Assembly: GCF_001263175.1 (NCBI RefSeq)
Contig: NZ_CP012332.1
Coordinates: 1,048,001-1,112,000, forward strand
DNA from: Vulgatibacter incomptus
Lineage (GTDB): Bacteria; Myxococcota; Myxococcia; Myxococcales; Vulgatibacteraceae
DNA: 64,000 nt
Direction: 5' to 3'
Part shown: positions 43,589-52,449 of the stretch, in pieces
Layout of the letters: every line of letters starts with the position of its first letter
How positions within the stretch are numbered: the stretch's first letter is position 1
Notes under the pieces: generated by a model
Databases searched by the model: none
Seen by the model: only the letters and a program-made list of their open reading frames with translations
Told to the model about the DNA's origin: nothing
Made by a program: the position numbers and the translations under genes

Positions 43589-43786
43589 CGCCTCGTCCTT
43601 CACGCTCGATGGCGAGCCGTGTCGCAATGAATCGTCGTCGATGAAAGCGCCGATCCCTACCACGCCCCGGACGCGTCGCCAAAGAAGCGACCGCCGGAGA
43701 CCGCGCCGTTCAGCTGCGGACGGGCCGAAACGCGAGGCTTGCCAACCCGTGTTCCCTGGATTCAAGGTGGAGACGAAGGGGGAATC

Positions 43787-44602
43787 ATGGTTCGCGCTGT
43801 GGCGGGGCAGAACGCACGGGACGTCTCCGATTCCATTCTCCGAACCGAGGACGAGCTCCTGGCGCTCGGCTGCGAGGAGCTCGCGCTGCCGTACGCTCGC
43901 GCGCTGCGCGATCGCCGGCTCCCGCTCATCTACGACGTGAACGGGATCCGCGACGTACGGGGAACGCCCGCCTTCTCCGAGCTCGCGGACGCCTTTCGGT
44001 GGGTCACCTCCCGTGGAGGTCCCCGACACTGCCGGCTGGTGTCGAGAGACGCCGACACCATCGTGCACCTGGACGAGCTGCTCCTGCCTCGCGGCTACGG
44101 GAGGCAGGTCTGCATCTCGATGGCGCTCACGAGGCCGGTCCCCGACATCTCGCCCCCGCGCGGCCTGCGGATCGTCGTGGCAAACGGCGACGACGACAGG
44201 CTCCTCGACGGCATCGCCCACTGCCAGGATCTGGTCCGCCGCGAGGAGCTCTGGTACGGCCCTGAGGTCTCGCGGCAGATGGACGCGATGGCCTTCCGCC
44301 AGATGCGACTCGGAGGCGCCGAGTTCCTCGCCGCGACCACCCGGAACGGCGAGGTCGTCGCCTCGCTCCTGCTCTGGTGCCGGGACGACGTCGGCTTCAT
44401 CGCCGACGTCGGCACCGCTCCCGCCTACCGTCGCCGCGGCGTCGCTTCGTCCCTCGTCGCCGCCGCGGCGGCCCTCGCGACCGAGAGGGGCTGCAGCGTG
44501 GTGGGACTCACGGCTCGTCGCGACGACACCCCTCGTCGCATCTACGAGGCCCTCGGCTTCGAGCCGATGGGCGTCAGCGTGGACTGGCTGCGGTCGGCCT
44601 GA
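43787..44602 (+). CDS. GNAT-family N-acetyltransferase
   Basis: A 271-residue protein. The C-terminal half (about 126-271) is a GNAT fold with acetyl-CoA motif A at 206-221: IADVGTAPAYRRRGVA, the R/Q-x-x-G-x-A/G loop being RRRGVA. It is followed by GCSVVGLTARRDDTPRRIYEALGFE, which is motif B with the usual Tyr. The N-terminal half has a related but degenerate GNAT-like pattern (WVTSRGGPRHCRLV, then the strand RQVCISMAL), suggesting a tandem GNAT. The substrate is unknown. Start ATG 43787 follows GGGGGAATC. Divergent from the giant TPR gene (198 bases between starts), convergent with hutH. Confidence 0.85.
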   Translation: MVRAVAGQNARDVSDSILRTEDELLALGCEELALPYARALRDRRLPLIYDVNGIRDVRGTPAFSELADAFRWVTSRGGPRHCRLVSRDADTIVHLDELLLPRGYGRQVCISMALTRPVPDISPPRGLRIVVANGDDDRLLDGIAHCQDLVRREELWYGPEVSRQMDAMAFRQMRLGGAEFLAATTRNGEVVASLLLWCRDDVGFIADVGTAPAYRRRGVASSLVAAAAALATERGCSVVGLTARRDDTPRRIYEALGFEPMGVSVDWLRSA

Positions 44603-44621
44603 CCAGGCGTGGCGTGCGCCG

Positions 44622-46142
44622 TCAGGCGGTAGCGGCCTCCACCGCAGCGAGGATCCGCCCGTCGTCGATCATGCGGCTCACGGCGGCGATGTCGAGGTGG
44701 AGCTCGCGGTCGTTGTCCATGTGCGGGATCTCGGAGCGGATCACCTCGTGGGCCGCCGCGACGCCGACACCAGGGCGGAGGCCCTTGCGCATGTCGAGGG
44801 CCTGGGCCGAGGCGAGGAGCTCGATGGCGAGCACCGAGCGGACGTGCTCGACCACCTGCCGCGCCTTGAGCGCCGCGCCCATGCCCATGGACACGTGATC
44901 CTCGCGGCCGGCGGAGGAGGGGATCGAGTCGACGCAGGCCGGGTGGCAGAGCACGCGGCTCTCGGCGACGAGGGCGGCGGCGGTCACCTGCGCGATCATG
45001 AAGCCCGAATTGAGGCCCGAGTTCTCGGTGAGGAAGGGCGGCAGTCCGGAGAGCGCCGGGTTCACGAGCTGCTCCACGCGGCGCTCGGAGATGGCGGCGA
45101 GCTGCGTCACCGCGATGGCGAGGACGTCCAGGGCCTGGGAGACGGGCTGGCCGTGGAAGTTGCCGCCCGAGACGATCAGGCCCTCGTCGGCGAAGACCAG
45201 CGGGTTGTCGGTGCCGCAGTTGATCTCGATCGCCAAGGCCTCGCGGGCGAAGCGCACGCCGTCGCGGGCGGCGCCGTGGACCTGGGGCATGCAGCGCAGG
45301 GAGTAGGGGTCCTGCACCTTGGCGCAATTCTTGTGGGCCTCAACGATCTCGCTGTCCGCGAGGAGCCGCCGCAGGTTCGCCGCACAGGCGATCTGGCCCG
45401 GCTGCGGGCGCACCTCGTGGATCTGCGGGATGAAGGGCTTGTGGGAGCCCATCAGCGCCTCGACGGTCATGGCGCCGGCGATGTCCGCGATCTCGAGGAG
45501 GCGGCCGGCACGCTGCACCGCCGGCCCACCCACGGAGCCGATCGCCTGGGTGCCGTTGATGAGCGCGAGGCCTTCCTTGGCCTCGAGGACCACGGGAGCG
45601 AGGCCGGCCTTCTCCAGCGCCATGCGGGAGGGCATCCGCTGGCCCTCGAAGAGCGCCTCGCCCTCGCCGATCAGCGTGAGCGCGAGGTGGGCGAGGGGGG
45701 CGAGGTCGCCGGAGGCCCCTACCGAGCCGCGGGACGGGACGACCGGCAGGACGTTGCGGTTGATCAGCTCGAGGAGCGTCTCGACCGTCGACGGGCGCAC
45801 GCCCGAGTGGCCCTTGGCGAGGACGTTCGCGCGCAGCGTCATCAGCGCGCGGGTCTCCATGGGCGGCAGGGGCTCGCCCACGCCGGCGGCGTGGCTGAGG
45901 ATCAGGTTGCGCTGGAGCTGCTTGAGGTCGCCCTTGGCGATCCGGACCTCGGCGAGGGTGCCGAAGCCGGTGTTGATGCCGTAGGCGGCCTTGTCGCCGG
46001 CGGCGATCTCATCGACGAGGGCCCGGGCCTTGCGCAGGCGATCCATCGAGGAGGGGGCGAGGCCGACGCGGCAGTGTCCGTTCGCGATGCGCTCGAGCTG
46101 GGCGAGTTCCAGGGTATCGCCGTCCAGGAGTACGAGGTCCAT
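44622..46142 (-). CDS. hutH: Histidine ammonia-lyase
   Basis: Converts L-histidine to trans-urocanate and ammonia, the first step of histidine catabolism. At 506 residues it is typical. The Ala-Ser-Gly triad that cyclises to the MIO electrophile is A143-S144-G145 in [22 protein letters not shown] (about 54-61, catalytic Tyr) and CGTDNPLVF, plus [12 protein letters not shown], complete the signature and favour histidine over phenylalanine or tyrosine. Start ATG 46142 has AAGGAAGG upstream. No other hut genes are in the window. serB lies divergently, 191 bases away. Confidence 0.94.
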   Translation of the reverse strand: MDLVLLDGDTLELAQLERIANGHCRVGLAPSSMDRLRKARALVDEIAAGDKAAYGINTGFGTLAEVRIAKGDLKQLQRNLILSHAAGVGEPLPPMETRALMTLRANVLAKGHSGVRPSTVETLLELINRNVLPVVPSRGSVGASGDLAPLAHLALTLIGEGEALFEGQRMPSRMALEKAGLAPVVLEAKEGLALINGTQAIGSVGGPAVQRAGRLLEIADIAGAMTVEALMGSHKPFIPQIHEVRPQPGQIACAANLRRLLADSEIVEAHKNCAKVQDPYSLRCMPQVHGAARDGVRFAREALAIEINCGTDNPLVFADEGLIVSGGNFHGQPVSQALDVLAIAVTQLAAISERRVEQLVNPALSGLPPFLTENSGLNSGFMIAQVTAAALVAESRVLCHPACVDSIPSSAGREDHVSMGMGAALKARQVVEHVRSVLAIELLASAQALDMRKGLRPGVGVAAAHEVIRSEIPHMDNDRELHLDIAAVSRMIDDGRILAAVEAATA

Positions 46143-46333
46143 GGTGTCCTTCCTTGGGTGCGCGGGCCGGCGGGTTTCCCGTGCCGCGAGGCCGCGCATC
46201 CTAGACGCCGGCAAGCGCAGGCGCCAGCGTGGCGGGCGCTCGCTCTTTTGCCGCAGCGAGCCAAAGGCGGGCGGCCTCGACCCGGGGCCGGCCGGTTGCT
46301 ACAAGGCGGGCGGCCTTCGAAGGAGCCGCACGG

Positions 46334-47515
46334 ATGTCTGCACGGAATCGCCTGCTCGTCACCGCCACGGGCCGAAACGCCGCCGATTGCATCGAGGCCC
46401 TCACCGGGACCCTCGCGCGGTTGGGCGCCGAGTTGCTCGACCTGGAGCAGGTGTCGATCCGGGACCGCTTCGTCCTCGAGCTCCTGGTGGAGGCGGACTC
46501 CACCGAACCCGTGCTCGGCGAGCTGCAGGCCGCCGCCCGGGCCCTCGGCGTCGAGCTCGACGCGGCGCCCCTCCCGGCCTCCGGCGTCGGGCCCCGGCGT
46601 CGTTTCGTGGTCACAGCGGTCGCGCGGGCGCTCTCCGCGGCCCATCTCCACGCTCTCACGGAGCTGCTCCTACGGGAGAGCTGTTCCATCGACCGCGTGG
46701 TTCGGCTCTCCGAGGGCCCACTCGCCGCGGCCGAGCTCCACGTGTCCCTTCCGGCGGGCGTCGACGCTTCGGCGCTGAAGCGCGCGCTCCTCGTCCTCTC
46801 GTCCGCCCACGCCTTCGACCTCGCGCTCCAGTCCGAGAGCCTGTTCCGCCGGAGCAAGCGGCTCGTGGTGATGGACATGGACTCGACGTTGATCCGCATC
46901 GAGGTCATCGACGAGCTCGCCCGCGCCCACGGCGTCGTCGACCAGGTCTCGAAGATCACCGAGAGGGCCATGCACGGCGAGATGGACTACGACGAGTCCC
47001 TGCGCCTCCGGGTCGGGCTCCTCGCTGGCCTCCCGGCCTCCGTCCTCGACGAGCTGGCCGCGAACCTCCCCCTGACGGAAGGGGCCGAGACCCTCGTACG
47101 AACGGTGAAGGCCCTGGGCTACAAGGTCGCCGTGCTCAGCGGCGGCTTCTCCGTGGCCGCGGGCGCGCTCAAGGCCCGGCTCGGCCTCGACCACGCCTGG
47201 TCGAACGTCCTCGAGATCGACGACGGCCGCCTCACCGGCAACGTCGTCGGTCCCATCGTCAACGCCGCCCGCAAGGCGGAGCTCCTCGAGGCCATCGCCA
47301 AGGAGGAGGGCATCCGCCTCGACCAGGTGATTGCGGTGGGCGACGGCGCGAACGACCTCCCGATGCTGCAGAAGGCCGGCCTGGGGATCGCGTTCCGCGC
47401 CAAGCCCAGGGTTCGCGAGGGCGCGGACGTCTCGATCTCTACCAGCGGCCTCGACGCGATCCTCTACCTCCTGGGCCTGAGCGCCCGTGAGCTCGCCGAG
47501 CTCGAAGCTCCCTGA
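46334..47515 (+). CDS. serB: Phosphoserine phosphatase with tandem ACT-like domains
   Basis: Dephosphorylates O-phosphoserine in the last step of serine synthesis. At 393 residues, the N-terminal 170 form two ACT-like regulatory modules (LLVTATGRNAADCIEALTG; FVVTAVARALSAAHLHALTE) that usually bind an amino acid. The HAD phosphatase domain follows: DMDST with the nucleophile and acid D181 and D183, a conserved SGG loop, and GDGANDLPML for magnesium. Start ATG 46334 was chosen because it precedes the first ACT strand; the frame is open 105 bases further but no homology is visible there. Confidence 0.94.
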   Translation: MSARNRLLVTATGRNAADCIEALTGTLARLGAELLDLEQVSIRDRFVLELLVEADSTEPVLGELQAAARALGVELDAAPLPASGVGPRRRFVVTAVARALSAAHLHALTELLLRESCSIDRVVRLSEGPLAAAELHVSLPAGVDASALKRALLVLSSAHAFDLALQSESLFRRSKRLVVMDMDSTLIRIEVIDELARAHGVVDQVSKITERAMHGEMDYDESLRLRVGLLAGLPASVLDELAANLPLTEGAETLVRTVKALGYKVAVLSGGFSVAAGALKARLGLDHAWSNVLEIDDGRLTGNVVGPIVNAARKAELLEAIAKEEGIRLDQVIAVGDGANDLPMLQKAGLGIAFRAKPRVREGADVSISTSGLDAILYLLGLSARELAELEAP

Positions 47516-47578
47516 AGCTGGAAGTCCATCGGGCATCTGGCCGAGGGTGGGCCCGCGAGATCCGCGGTAGCCAGGGGG

Positions 47579-48097
47579 ATGGATTTTCGCGGATGCGTCG
47601 CCGCCATCGGGCTCCTGGCCGGGATCGTCGCGCTGGCCCTCTGGCCGCGCGGTAGCGTCCGACCGATTCCTTCCCGGTGTGCGGACTCCGGCAGGCTGGA
47701 GCGGATGGATCCCGAGCGGCTCCGCGGCGCCGTTCCGGTGTTGGATTGCCCCGACACTCCATGTGACGCCTGCAGGGCCCCGGGCGGGGAGGGCGCGCTC
47801 CTCTTGGGGCTGGCGGTCGACGTCGATCGAGCCGAGGAAGAAGAGCTCCGGGCGCTCCCCGGGATCGGACGAGGGCTCGCCGGCCGGATCGTCGCCGAGC
47901 GGGATCGGCGCGGGCCGTTCGGGAGCCTCGACGGGCTCGCTCGGGTGAAGGGATTGGGACCTGCCCGAATCGGGGTTCTTCGGGGCTGGGCGGTCGCGAA
48001 CGGCGGAATCGAGGGCGCACGGGAAGGGCTGGATACGCCGCTACCTCATGGCGGAAGCCACCGGTCCCGCGAGGCGTCCAAGCGAGCCGTGCCGTGA
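47579..48097 (+). CDS. ComEA-like helix-hairpin-helix DNA-binding protein, probably membrane anchored
   Basis: A 172-residue protein. An N-terminal hydrophobic segment (about 6-24) acts as signal anchor. The helix-hairpin-helix pair VDVDRAEEEELRALPGIGRGLAGRIVAER followed by RRGPFGSLDGLARVKGLGPARIGVL matches ComEA, the DNA receptor for natural transformation, and the related HhH proteins. Two cysteines flank residue 57 (DCPDTPCDAC), possibly a disulfide. A short basic tail follows the HhH. The start is ATG 47579. Its TGA overlaps an alternative GTG start of the glycosyltransferase. Whether uptake machinery exists elsewhere is unknown. Confidence 0.82.
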   Translation: MDFRGCVAAIGLLAGIVALALWPRGSVRPIPSRCADSGRLERMDPERLRGAVPVLDCPDTPCDACRAPGGEGALLLGLAVDVDRAEEEELRALPGIGRGLAGRIVAERDRRGPFGSLDGLARVKGLGPARIGVLRGWAVANGGIEGAREGLDTPLPHGGSHRSREASKRAVP

Positions 48098-48192
48098 CGC
48101 CGCCCTCCCTCGCGGACGCGGAACGCGCGTCTCGTGCGACCCGGGACCTCCAGGGCACGTCCGTTGCTACGCACTCGCCCGGGGGAGGGGCG

Positions 48193-49371
48193 ATGGCGGC
48201 GTGGGTCTTCTGGCTGAGTGCCCTCGGGCTGCTGCACACCTATCTGCTCTATCCGTTGATCCTCGTGGCCCTCGACGCGTGGGCCGGGATCCTCGACGAC
48301 CTCCGCTACCTGGGCGGGGGCCGGGATCGCAGGAAGCGCCCCGAGCCGCTCTCCCTGCCGACGGTCTCCCTCGTCGTGGCCGCCTGGAACGAGGCGAAGG
48401 TCATAGGCGCCAAGCTCCAGAACAGCCTGGAGCTCGACTACCCCGAGGAGAAGCTCGAGATCGTGATCGGCTCGGACGGCTCCGACGACGGCACCGACGC
48501 GATCGTGGCGGCCTGCCCCGATCCGAGGGTCCGCCTGGACGGCTCCGACCGGCGGACGGGAAAGATCGGCGTCCTGAAGCGGGTCGTGCCGCAGGCGCGG
48601 GGCGAGATCCTGGTTTTCTCGGACGCGAACACGATCCTCGATTCCGCGGCCATCCGGAAGCTGGTCCGGCACTTCGACGATCCCTCCGTGGGCTGCGTGT
48701 GCGGGAGGCTCCGGCTCTTCAACCCGCGCAGCGAGACCTACGAGGAGAGCGCCTACTGGCGCTACGAGTCATTTCTCAAGCTCCGGGAGGGCAGGCGGGG
48801 CGCGGTAATGGGGGCCAACGGCGGGATCTACGCGCTCAGGCGCTCGCTCTTCCCCGACATGCCCGCGGACACGGTGGTCGAGGATTTCGTGGTCGCGTGC
48901 CGGACCCTCCTCCGGGGCTACGACGTGATCTACGACCCGGAGGCGCTGGCCTGGGAGGAGACCGCCGAGGACTACGCCCAGGAGCGGGCCCGCCGGGTGC
49001 GGATCGCCGCTGGCAACTTCCAGGCGCTGGGGCTCGTGGGCGGGCTCCTGCACCCGCGCGAGGGCTTCGCGGCCTTCGCCTTCTTCTCGCACAAGCTGCT
49101 GCGATGGCTCGCGCCGCTCTTCCTCGTCGGCCTCTTCGTCTCGAGCCTGCTCTCGTCCGGCCGCCCGTTCTACTCGCTGGCGCTGGGTGCCCAGCTCCTC
49201 TTCTACTGGCTCGCGCTCATCGGCTTCGTGGCTCGGCTCCATGGTCCAATCGGGCGCCTCGGATCCTTCGCGCGGTATTTCGTGGAGATGAACGTGGGCA
49301 TGGCCCAGGGTTTCTTTCGGTGGGCCAGCCGCAGCCAGAAGGTGACCTGGCAGCGGACCGCCCGCGTTTGA
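48193..49371 (+). CDS. Family 2 glycosyltransferase, membrane bound
   Basis: A 392-residue inverting glycosyltransferase with an N-terminal helix (2-22) and C-terminal helices (about 301-318 and 332-352). The GT2 core has VSLVVAAWNEAKVI, SDGSDDGTD (nucleotide-sugar-binding), FSDANT (the DxD position), and a C-terminal ARRVRIAAG in place of the QxxRW motif of processive synthases (QERARR). This domain order resembles cellulose/chitin-synthase-like or WcaA-type enzymes that act on lipid carriers; the sugar is unknown. Start ATG 48193 has GGGGGAGGGG just upstream. GTG 48094 would overlap the ComEA-like stop but adds 33 residues that look non-family. Confidence 0.85.
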   Translation: MAAWVFWLSALGLLHTYLLYPLILVALDAWAGILDDLRYLGGGRDRRKRPEPLSLPTVSLVVAAWNEAKVIGAKLQNSLELDYPEEKLEIVIGSDGSDDGTDAIVAACPDPRVRLDGSDRRTGKIGVLKRVVPQARGEILVFSDANTILDSAAIRKLVRHFDDPSVGCVCGRLRLFNPRSETYEESAYWRYESFLKLREGRRGAVMGANGGIYALRRSLFPDMPADTVVEDFVVACRTLLRGYDVIYDPEALAWEETAEDYAQERARRVRIAAGNFQALGLVGGLLHPREGFAAFAFFSHKLLRWLAPLFLVGLFVSSLLSSGRPFYSLALGAQLLFYWLALIGFVARLHGPIGRLGSFARYFVEMNVGMAQGFFRWASRSQKVTWQRTARV

Positions 49372-49414
49372 GCGCCTGCGAGGCGATCCCGCATCGAACG
49401 GCCGGAATCCGCGT

Positions 49415-49462
49415 TTGACCGCTGTCGGGCCCGTCGGTAAGGTGCCGCAACGCCCGTTCAGC
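49415..49462 (+). promoter_or_regulatory. Candidate promoter with LexA-type operator for the UvrD-like helicase
   Basis: TTGACC (49415-49420), a 17-base spacer, then TAAGGT (49438-49443). The 17-mer CGCAACGCCCGTTCAGC at 49446-49462 follows directly. It fits the Myxococcus LexA box consensus CTRHAMRYBYGTTCAGS (recalled from literature) at 15 of 17 positions, and shares GTTCAGC with the operator of lexA in this window. It lies 13 bases before the helicase start. The minus 10 is weak. Confidence 0.45.
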
Positions 49463-49475
49463 GGATTCTTACCGG

Positions 49476-51728
49476 ATGGCCACCCGCCGTTACCAGCTCC
49501 AGACTACCGCGCCGGCGCCCACCTGGCGGATCGACTACGCCGGACAGCTCAACGCCGAGCAGCTCGCCGTGGTCGAGGCCCCACGGATCCCGCTCCTCGT
49601 GATCGCGGGCGCGGGCTCGGGCAAGACGCGGACGCTGATCTTCCGCCTGGCCCGGATGCTCGAGAGCGGCATCCCGCCCGAGCAGATCCTCCTCCTCACC
49701 TTCACCAACCGCGCCGCCCAGGAGATGCTCAAGCGGGCCGCGAGCCTGGTGGCCAACCTGCCCGGCGTGGACGTGCGCCGGATCACCGGCGGCACCTTCC
49801 ACCACGTGGGCTACGGGATCCTGCGCGAGCACGGCTCCTTGCTCGGCTTCGACGAGCGCTTCGGCGTCCTCGACCGCGAGGACCAGACCGACCTCTTCGC
49901 CTCCTGCATCGCGGAGCTCGGCTACGCGGTGGGGCAGCGGCGCTTCCCCAAGGCGGACGTGGTGGCGCAGCTCCACTCGACCGCGATCAACACCCAGCGG
50001 AGCCTGCCGGACGTGATCCTCGCGCGGCGTCCCCAGTTCGCGAGCCTCACTCGGGAGCTGGTCGACGCCGCCGCGCGCTACATCGAGCGCAAACACGAGA
50101 TGAACCTCGTGGACTTCGACGACCTGCTCCTCCACTGGCGGCTGCTCCTCGTCCGGGAGCCGAGGGTTCGGTCCCTGCTCCAGGAGCGCTACCGCTGCAT
50201 CCTCGTCGACGAGTATCAGGACACCAACCGGCTCCAGGGCGAGCTCGTCGACATGATGGCAGCGGGCCACCGCAACCTCACCGTGGTGGGCGACGACGCG
50301 CAGTCGATCTACTCCTTCCGCGGCGCCGACTTCTCGAACATCCTCGAGTTCCCCGCTCGGTATGAAGAGTGTCAGGTTCACAAGCTCACGGTGAACTACC
50401 GCTCGAGCCCCGAGATCCTGAGCCTCGCCAACGCCTCGATCGCCTGCAACATCCGGCAGTATCCCAAGGAGCTCGTCGCCCGGCGGCAGTCAGGCGGAAT
50501 CCTCCCCGCGATCGTCCCGGCGCGGGACGCGGTCCAGCAGGCCGCCTTCATCGCCCAGCGGGTGCTCGAGCTGCGCGACGAGGGGATCCCGCTCAAGGAG
50601 ATGGCGGTCCTCTACCGGGCCCACGCCCAGTCGATGGAGATCCAGTTCGAGCTCTCGCGGCGGGGGATCCCCTTCGTCATCCGCCGGGGCGTCCGCTTCT
50701 TCGCCCAGGCCCACATCAAGGACGTCCTCTCCTTCCTCCGCTTCGCGACCAACCCCTCCGACGAGCTCAGCTTCAAGCGGCTGGTGAAGCTCTTTCCCGG
50801 AATCGGCTCCGGCACCGCCGACGGTCTCTGGCGCGCCCTCCGCCGGGAGATCGAGGGAGGGAGGCTCTCGATCGCCGATGCGGTGATGGAGCCGTCCCTC
50901 CTCGAGCCCGTGCCCAAGCGGAGCAGGGCGGGGTGGATGGGCTGCCGCGAGCTCCTGCGGGAGCTGGCTTCGCCCTTGCTCATCAACGCTCCTTCGCAGG
51001 CCATCGACGCCGTCCTCGCCGGCGGCTACCAGGCCTTCCTCGAGTCGCAGTTCGTCAACGGCGACTCCCGCATCGACGACCTGCGCCAGCTCGCCGACTA
51101 CGCCCTGCAGCACCCCGACGTGGGCACCTTCCTGGCCGAGGTCTCGCTCCTCACCGAGCTCTCCTCCGAGGAGGTGGTCGAGGGCGCCGAGCCCGACGAG
51201 TTCCTCACCCTCTCCACCATCCATCAGGCCAAGGGTCTGGAGTGGCGGGGCGTCTTCGTGGCCTGGCTCGCCGACGGAAGCTTCCCCTCCGCGCCGGCGC
51301 TCCGGGATCGGGCCGGCGAGGAGGAGGAGCGGCGCTGCTTCTACGTCGCCGTCACCCGCGCCAAGGACGAGCTCTATCTCACCTACCCGATGCTCTCCGC
51401 TCCCCGGGACGGCGAGCGGGTGCTGATGAAGCCCTCCCGCTTCCTGGACGAGCTCCCCGCCGCCGGCGGCCACGAGCTCTACGAGAAGTGGTCCCTCGAC
51501 GAGGTCCCCCTCGCGCCGGCACTCCCGGCGCCTCCCTCCCGAGCCGAGCTCGCCGCCCACGGCCGGCGGCTCCTGGGCGACGGAGCGGACGAAGGAGCCG
51601 CGGACCTCCGGCTGGGCGACGCTGGTTTCGAACCAGCGGCCCCGGCAGGCCTTCCGACAGGAGCCGCGGTGGGAGAGGGCGCCGTGAGCGACGACGAAGA
51701 AGACTGGGATCCTTCCGCGGACGCGTGA
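49476..51728 (+). CDS. UvrD/PcrA-type superfamily 1A DNA helicase
   Basis: A 750-residue 3 prime to 5 prime helicase. Motif I AGAGSGKT ends at K50/T51. LLLTFTNRAAQEML (motif Ia), LVDEYQDTN (motif II, D245 and E246), VVGDDAQSIYSFRGA (motif III), TIHQAKGLEW (motif V) and RRCFYVAVTRAK (motif VI) follow. The C-terminal 60 residues are low complexity and partly encoded by an inverted copy of a tRNA end (51613-51643). Members act in excision repair or displace RecA; which one applies here cannot be decided. Start ATG 49476 begins just upstream of the UvrD Q motif (LNAEQLAVV). A LexA-type box just upstream suggests SOS control. Confidence 0.92.
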   Translation: MATRRYQLQTTAPAPTWRIDYAGQLNAEQLAVVEAPRIPLLVIAGAGSGKTRTLIFRLARMLESGIPPEQILLLTFTNRAAQEMLKRAASLVANLPGVDVRRITGGTFHHVGYGILREHGSLLGFDERFGVLDREDQTDLFASCIAELGYAVGQRRFPKADVVAQLHSTAINTQRSLPDVILARRPQFASLTRELVDAAARYIERKHEMNLVDFDDLLLHWRLLLVREPRVRSLLQERYRCILVDEYQDTNRLQGELVDMMAAGHRNLTVVGDDAQSIYSFRGADFSNILEFPARYEECQVHKLTVNYRSSPEILSLANASIACNIRQYPKELVARRQSGGILPAIVPARDAVQQAAFIAQRVLELRDEGIPLKEMAVLYRAHAQSMEIQFELSRRGIPFVIRRGVRFFAQAHIKDVLSFLRFATNPSDELSFKRLVKLFPGIGSGTADGLWRALRREIEGGRLSIADAVMEPSLLEPVPKRSRAGWMGCRELLRELASPLLINAPSQAIDAVLAGGYQAFLESQFVNGDSRIDDLRQLADYALQHPDVGTFLAEVSLLTELSSEEVVEGAEPDEFLTLSTIHQAKGLEWRGVFVAWLADGSFPSAPALRDRAGEEEERRCFYVAVTRAKDELYLTYPMLSAPRDGERVLMKPSRFLDELPAAGGHELYEKWSLDEVPLAPALPAPPSRAELAAHGRRLLGDGADEGAADLRLGDAGFEPAAPAGLPTGAAVGEGAVSDDEEDWDPSADA
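51613..51643 (-). repeat. Inverted partial copy of the tRNA-Val 3 prime end inside the helicase gene
   Basis: Read on the minus strand, these 31 bases equal tRNA-Val positions 51938-51968 except for two substitutions. They cover the T-arm (CTGGTTCGAAACCAG) and the 3 prime side of the acceptor stem (TCGCCC). No D-arm, anticodon arm or 5 prime acceptor strand is found nearby on that strand, so it is not a functional tRNA. It is translated as part of the helicase tail (LGDAGFEPAAP). Confidence 0.93.
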
Positions 51729-51818
51729 AGGCCGGGAGTCACGAACGCGGGGAGGAATCGCACGCCTTCGAGAGCCTTCCATCCGCGCTCGAAAGGCGTG
51801 ATCGGGCCGTCTTTTCGT

Positions 51819-51847
51819 TTGACAGCCACCGGACCGATTTGCATACT
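51819..51847 (+). promoter_or_regulatory. Sigma-70-type promoter of the tRNA-Val gene
   Basis: TTGACA (51819-51824), a 17-base spacer, then CATACT (51842-51847). The minus 35 box is perfect and the minus 10 matches at 4 of 6. The start of transcription would be near 51854, giving a 43-nt 5 prime leader before the mature tRNA. Confidence 0.7.
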
Positions 51848-51896
51848 CCGCCGCGTTTCGAGGGCAGCAAAACGGCCCCGAAGCACCGCTTCTTGC

Positions 51897-51971
51897 GGGC
51901 GATTAGCTCAGCGGTAGAGCACCGTCTTCACACGGCGGGGGTCGCTGGTTCGAAACCAGCATCGCCCACCA
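51897..51971 (+). tRNA. tRNA-Val, anticodon CAC
   Basis: A complete cloverleaf. The acceptor stem GGGCGAT pairs perfectly with ATCGCCC; the D-arm is GCTC/GAGC; the anticodon stem is CCGTC/GGCGG with loop TTCACAC, so the anticodon is CAC (reads GUG). The T-arm CTGGT/ACCAG encloses TTCGAAA-type loop bases. The 3 prime ACCA is encoded. Its own promoter (51819-51847) and terminator (51976-52010) make a monocistronic unit. No other tRNA gene is in the window. Confidence 0.97.
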
Positions 51972-51975
51972 ATCG

Positions 51976-52010
51976 AGCCCCGGACTCCGAAAGGATTCCG
52001 GGGCTTTTTT
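51976..52010 (+). terminator. Intrinsic terminator of the tRNA-Val gene
   Basis: A 9-bp stem AGCCCCGGA (51976-51984) with TCCGGGGCT (51997-52005), an inner TCC-GAAA-GGA pairing, and a run of six T residues to 52010. It starts four bases after the encoded CCA end. Confidence 0.93.
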
Positions 52011-52074
52011 GTTGGCGATCGCGCTCAAGGGCGGATCGCCTGGCGTCGGGCGGGCTGCGATTGGGCTCCGCGGG

Positions 52075-52449
52075 CTACTCCGGACCGGGGAAGGCGATCG
52101 TGCTCAGGAGGGCGAGCTCGGCCCGCCGCGAGTCGAGCCGCGTGTGCTGCACGACGATGGGCACATCCGACTCGATGACGCTGGAGTAGTCGGTCGCCCG
52201 CGGGATCGGCTCGGGATCCTTGAGATCGTCGAAGCGCATGTGGCTAGTGCGTCGGGCCGGCACGGTGATGGAGTAGGGACCAGCGGGATCCCGGTCCGCG
52301 AAGAAGATCGTGATCTTCACGTGGGCGGGCTGGTCGTTGGGGTTCAGGAGGCAGGCCGCCTCGTGGCTCCGGAACGCATGCCCGAGGTTCTCGGTCCCTG
52401 GCGGAAGGTAGCCCTCCGCAATCGCCCAGCTCTTCCGTCCGATCGACAT
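52075..52449 (-). CDS. Anabaena sensory rhodopsin transducer (ASRT)-like protein
   Basis: A 124-residue soluble beta-rich protein matching the sensory rhodopsin transducer family first known from Anabaena. The family features are GRKSWAIAEGYLPPG at the start, SHEAACLLN, VKITIFFADRDPAGPY, the VPARRTSHMRFDDL segment, and the very conserved VIESDVPIVVQHTRLDSRRAELALLSTIAFP at the end. In Anabaena the tetramer binds a microbial rhodopsin, but most homologues occur without rhodopsin genes and may bind sugars or regulate carbohydrate genes. No rhodopsin gene is in this window. Start ATG 52449 is at the family N-terminus. It lies between tRNA-Val and lexA; 52450-52639 shows no gene. Confidence 0.9.
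   Translation of the reverse strand: MSIGRKSWAIAEGYLPPGTENLGHAFRSHEAACLLNPNDQPAHVKITIFFADRDPAGPYSITVPARRTSHMRFDDLKDPEPIPRATDYSSVIESDVPIVVQHTRLDSRRAELALLSTIAFPGPE

Noticed and set aside
43697-43713. A GTTCAGC-containing site between the TPR and GNAT genes as a LexA box
   Set aside because: Only the GTTCAGC half fits. Most of the other positions of the 17-mer disagree with the consensus.
51613-51690. A possible second tRNA gene on the minus strand inside the helicase
   Set aside because: Only the T-arm and one acceptor strand are present. There is no GGGCGAC 5 prime strand, D-arm or anticodon arm, so no cloverleaf is possible.
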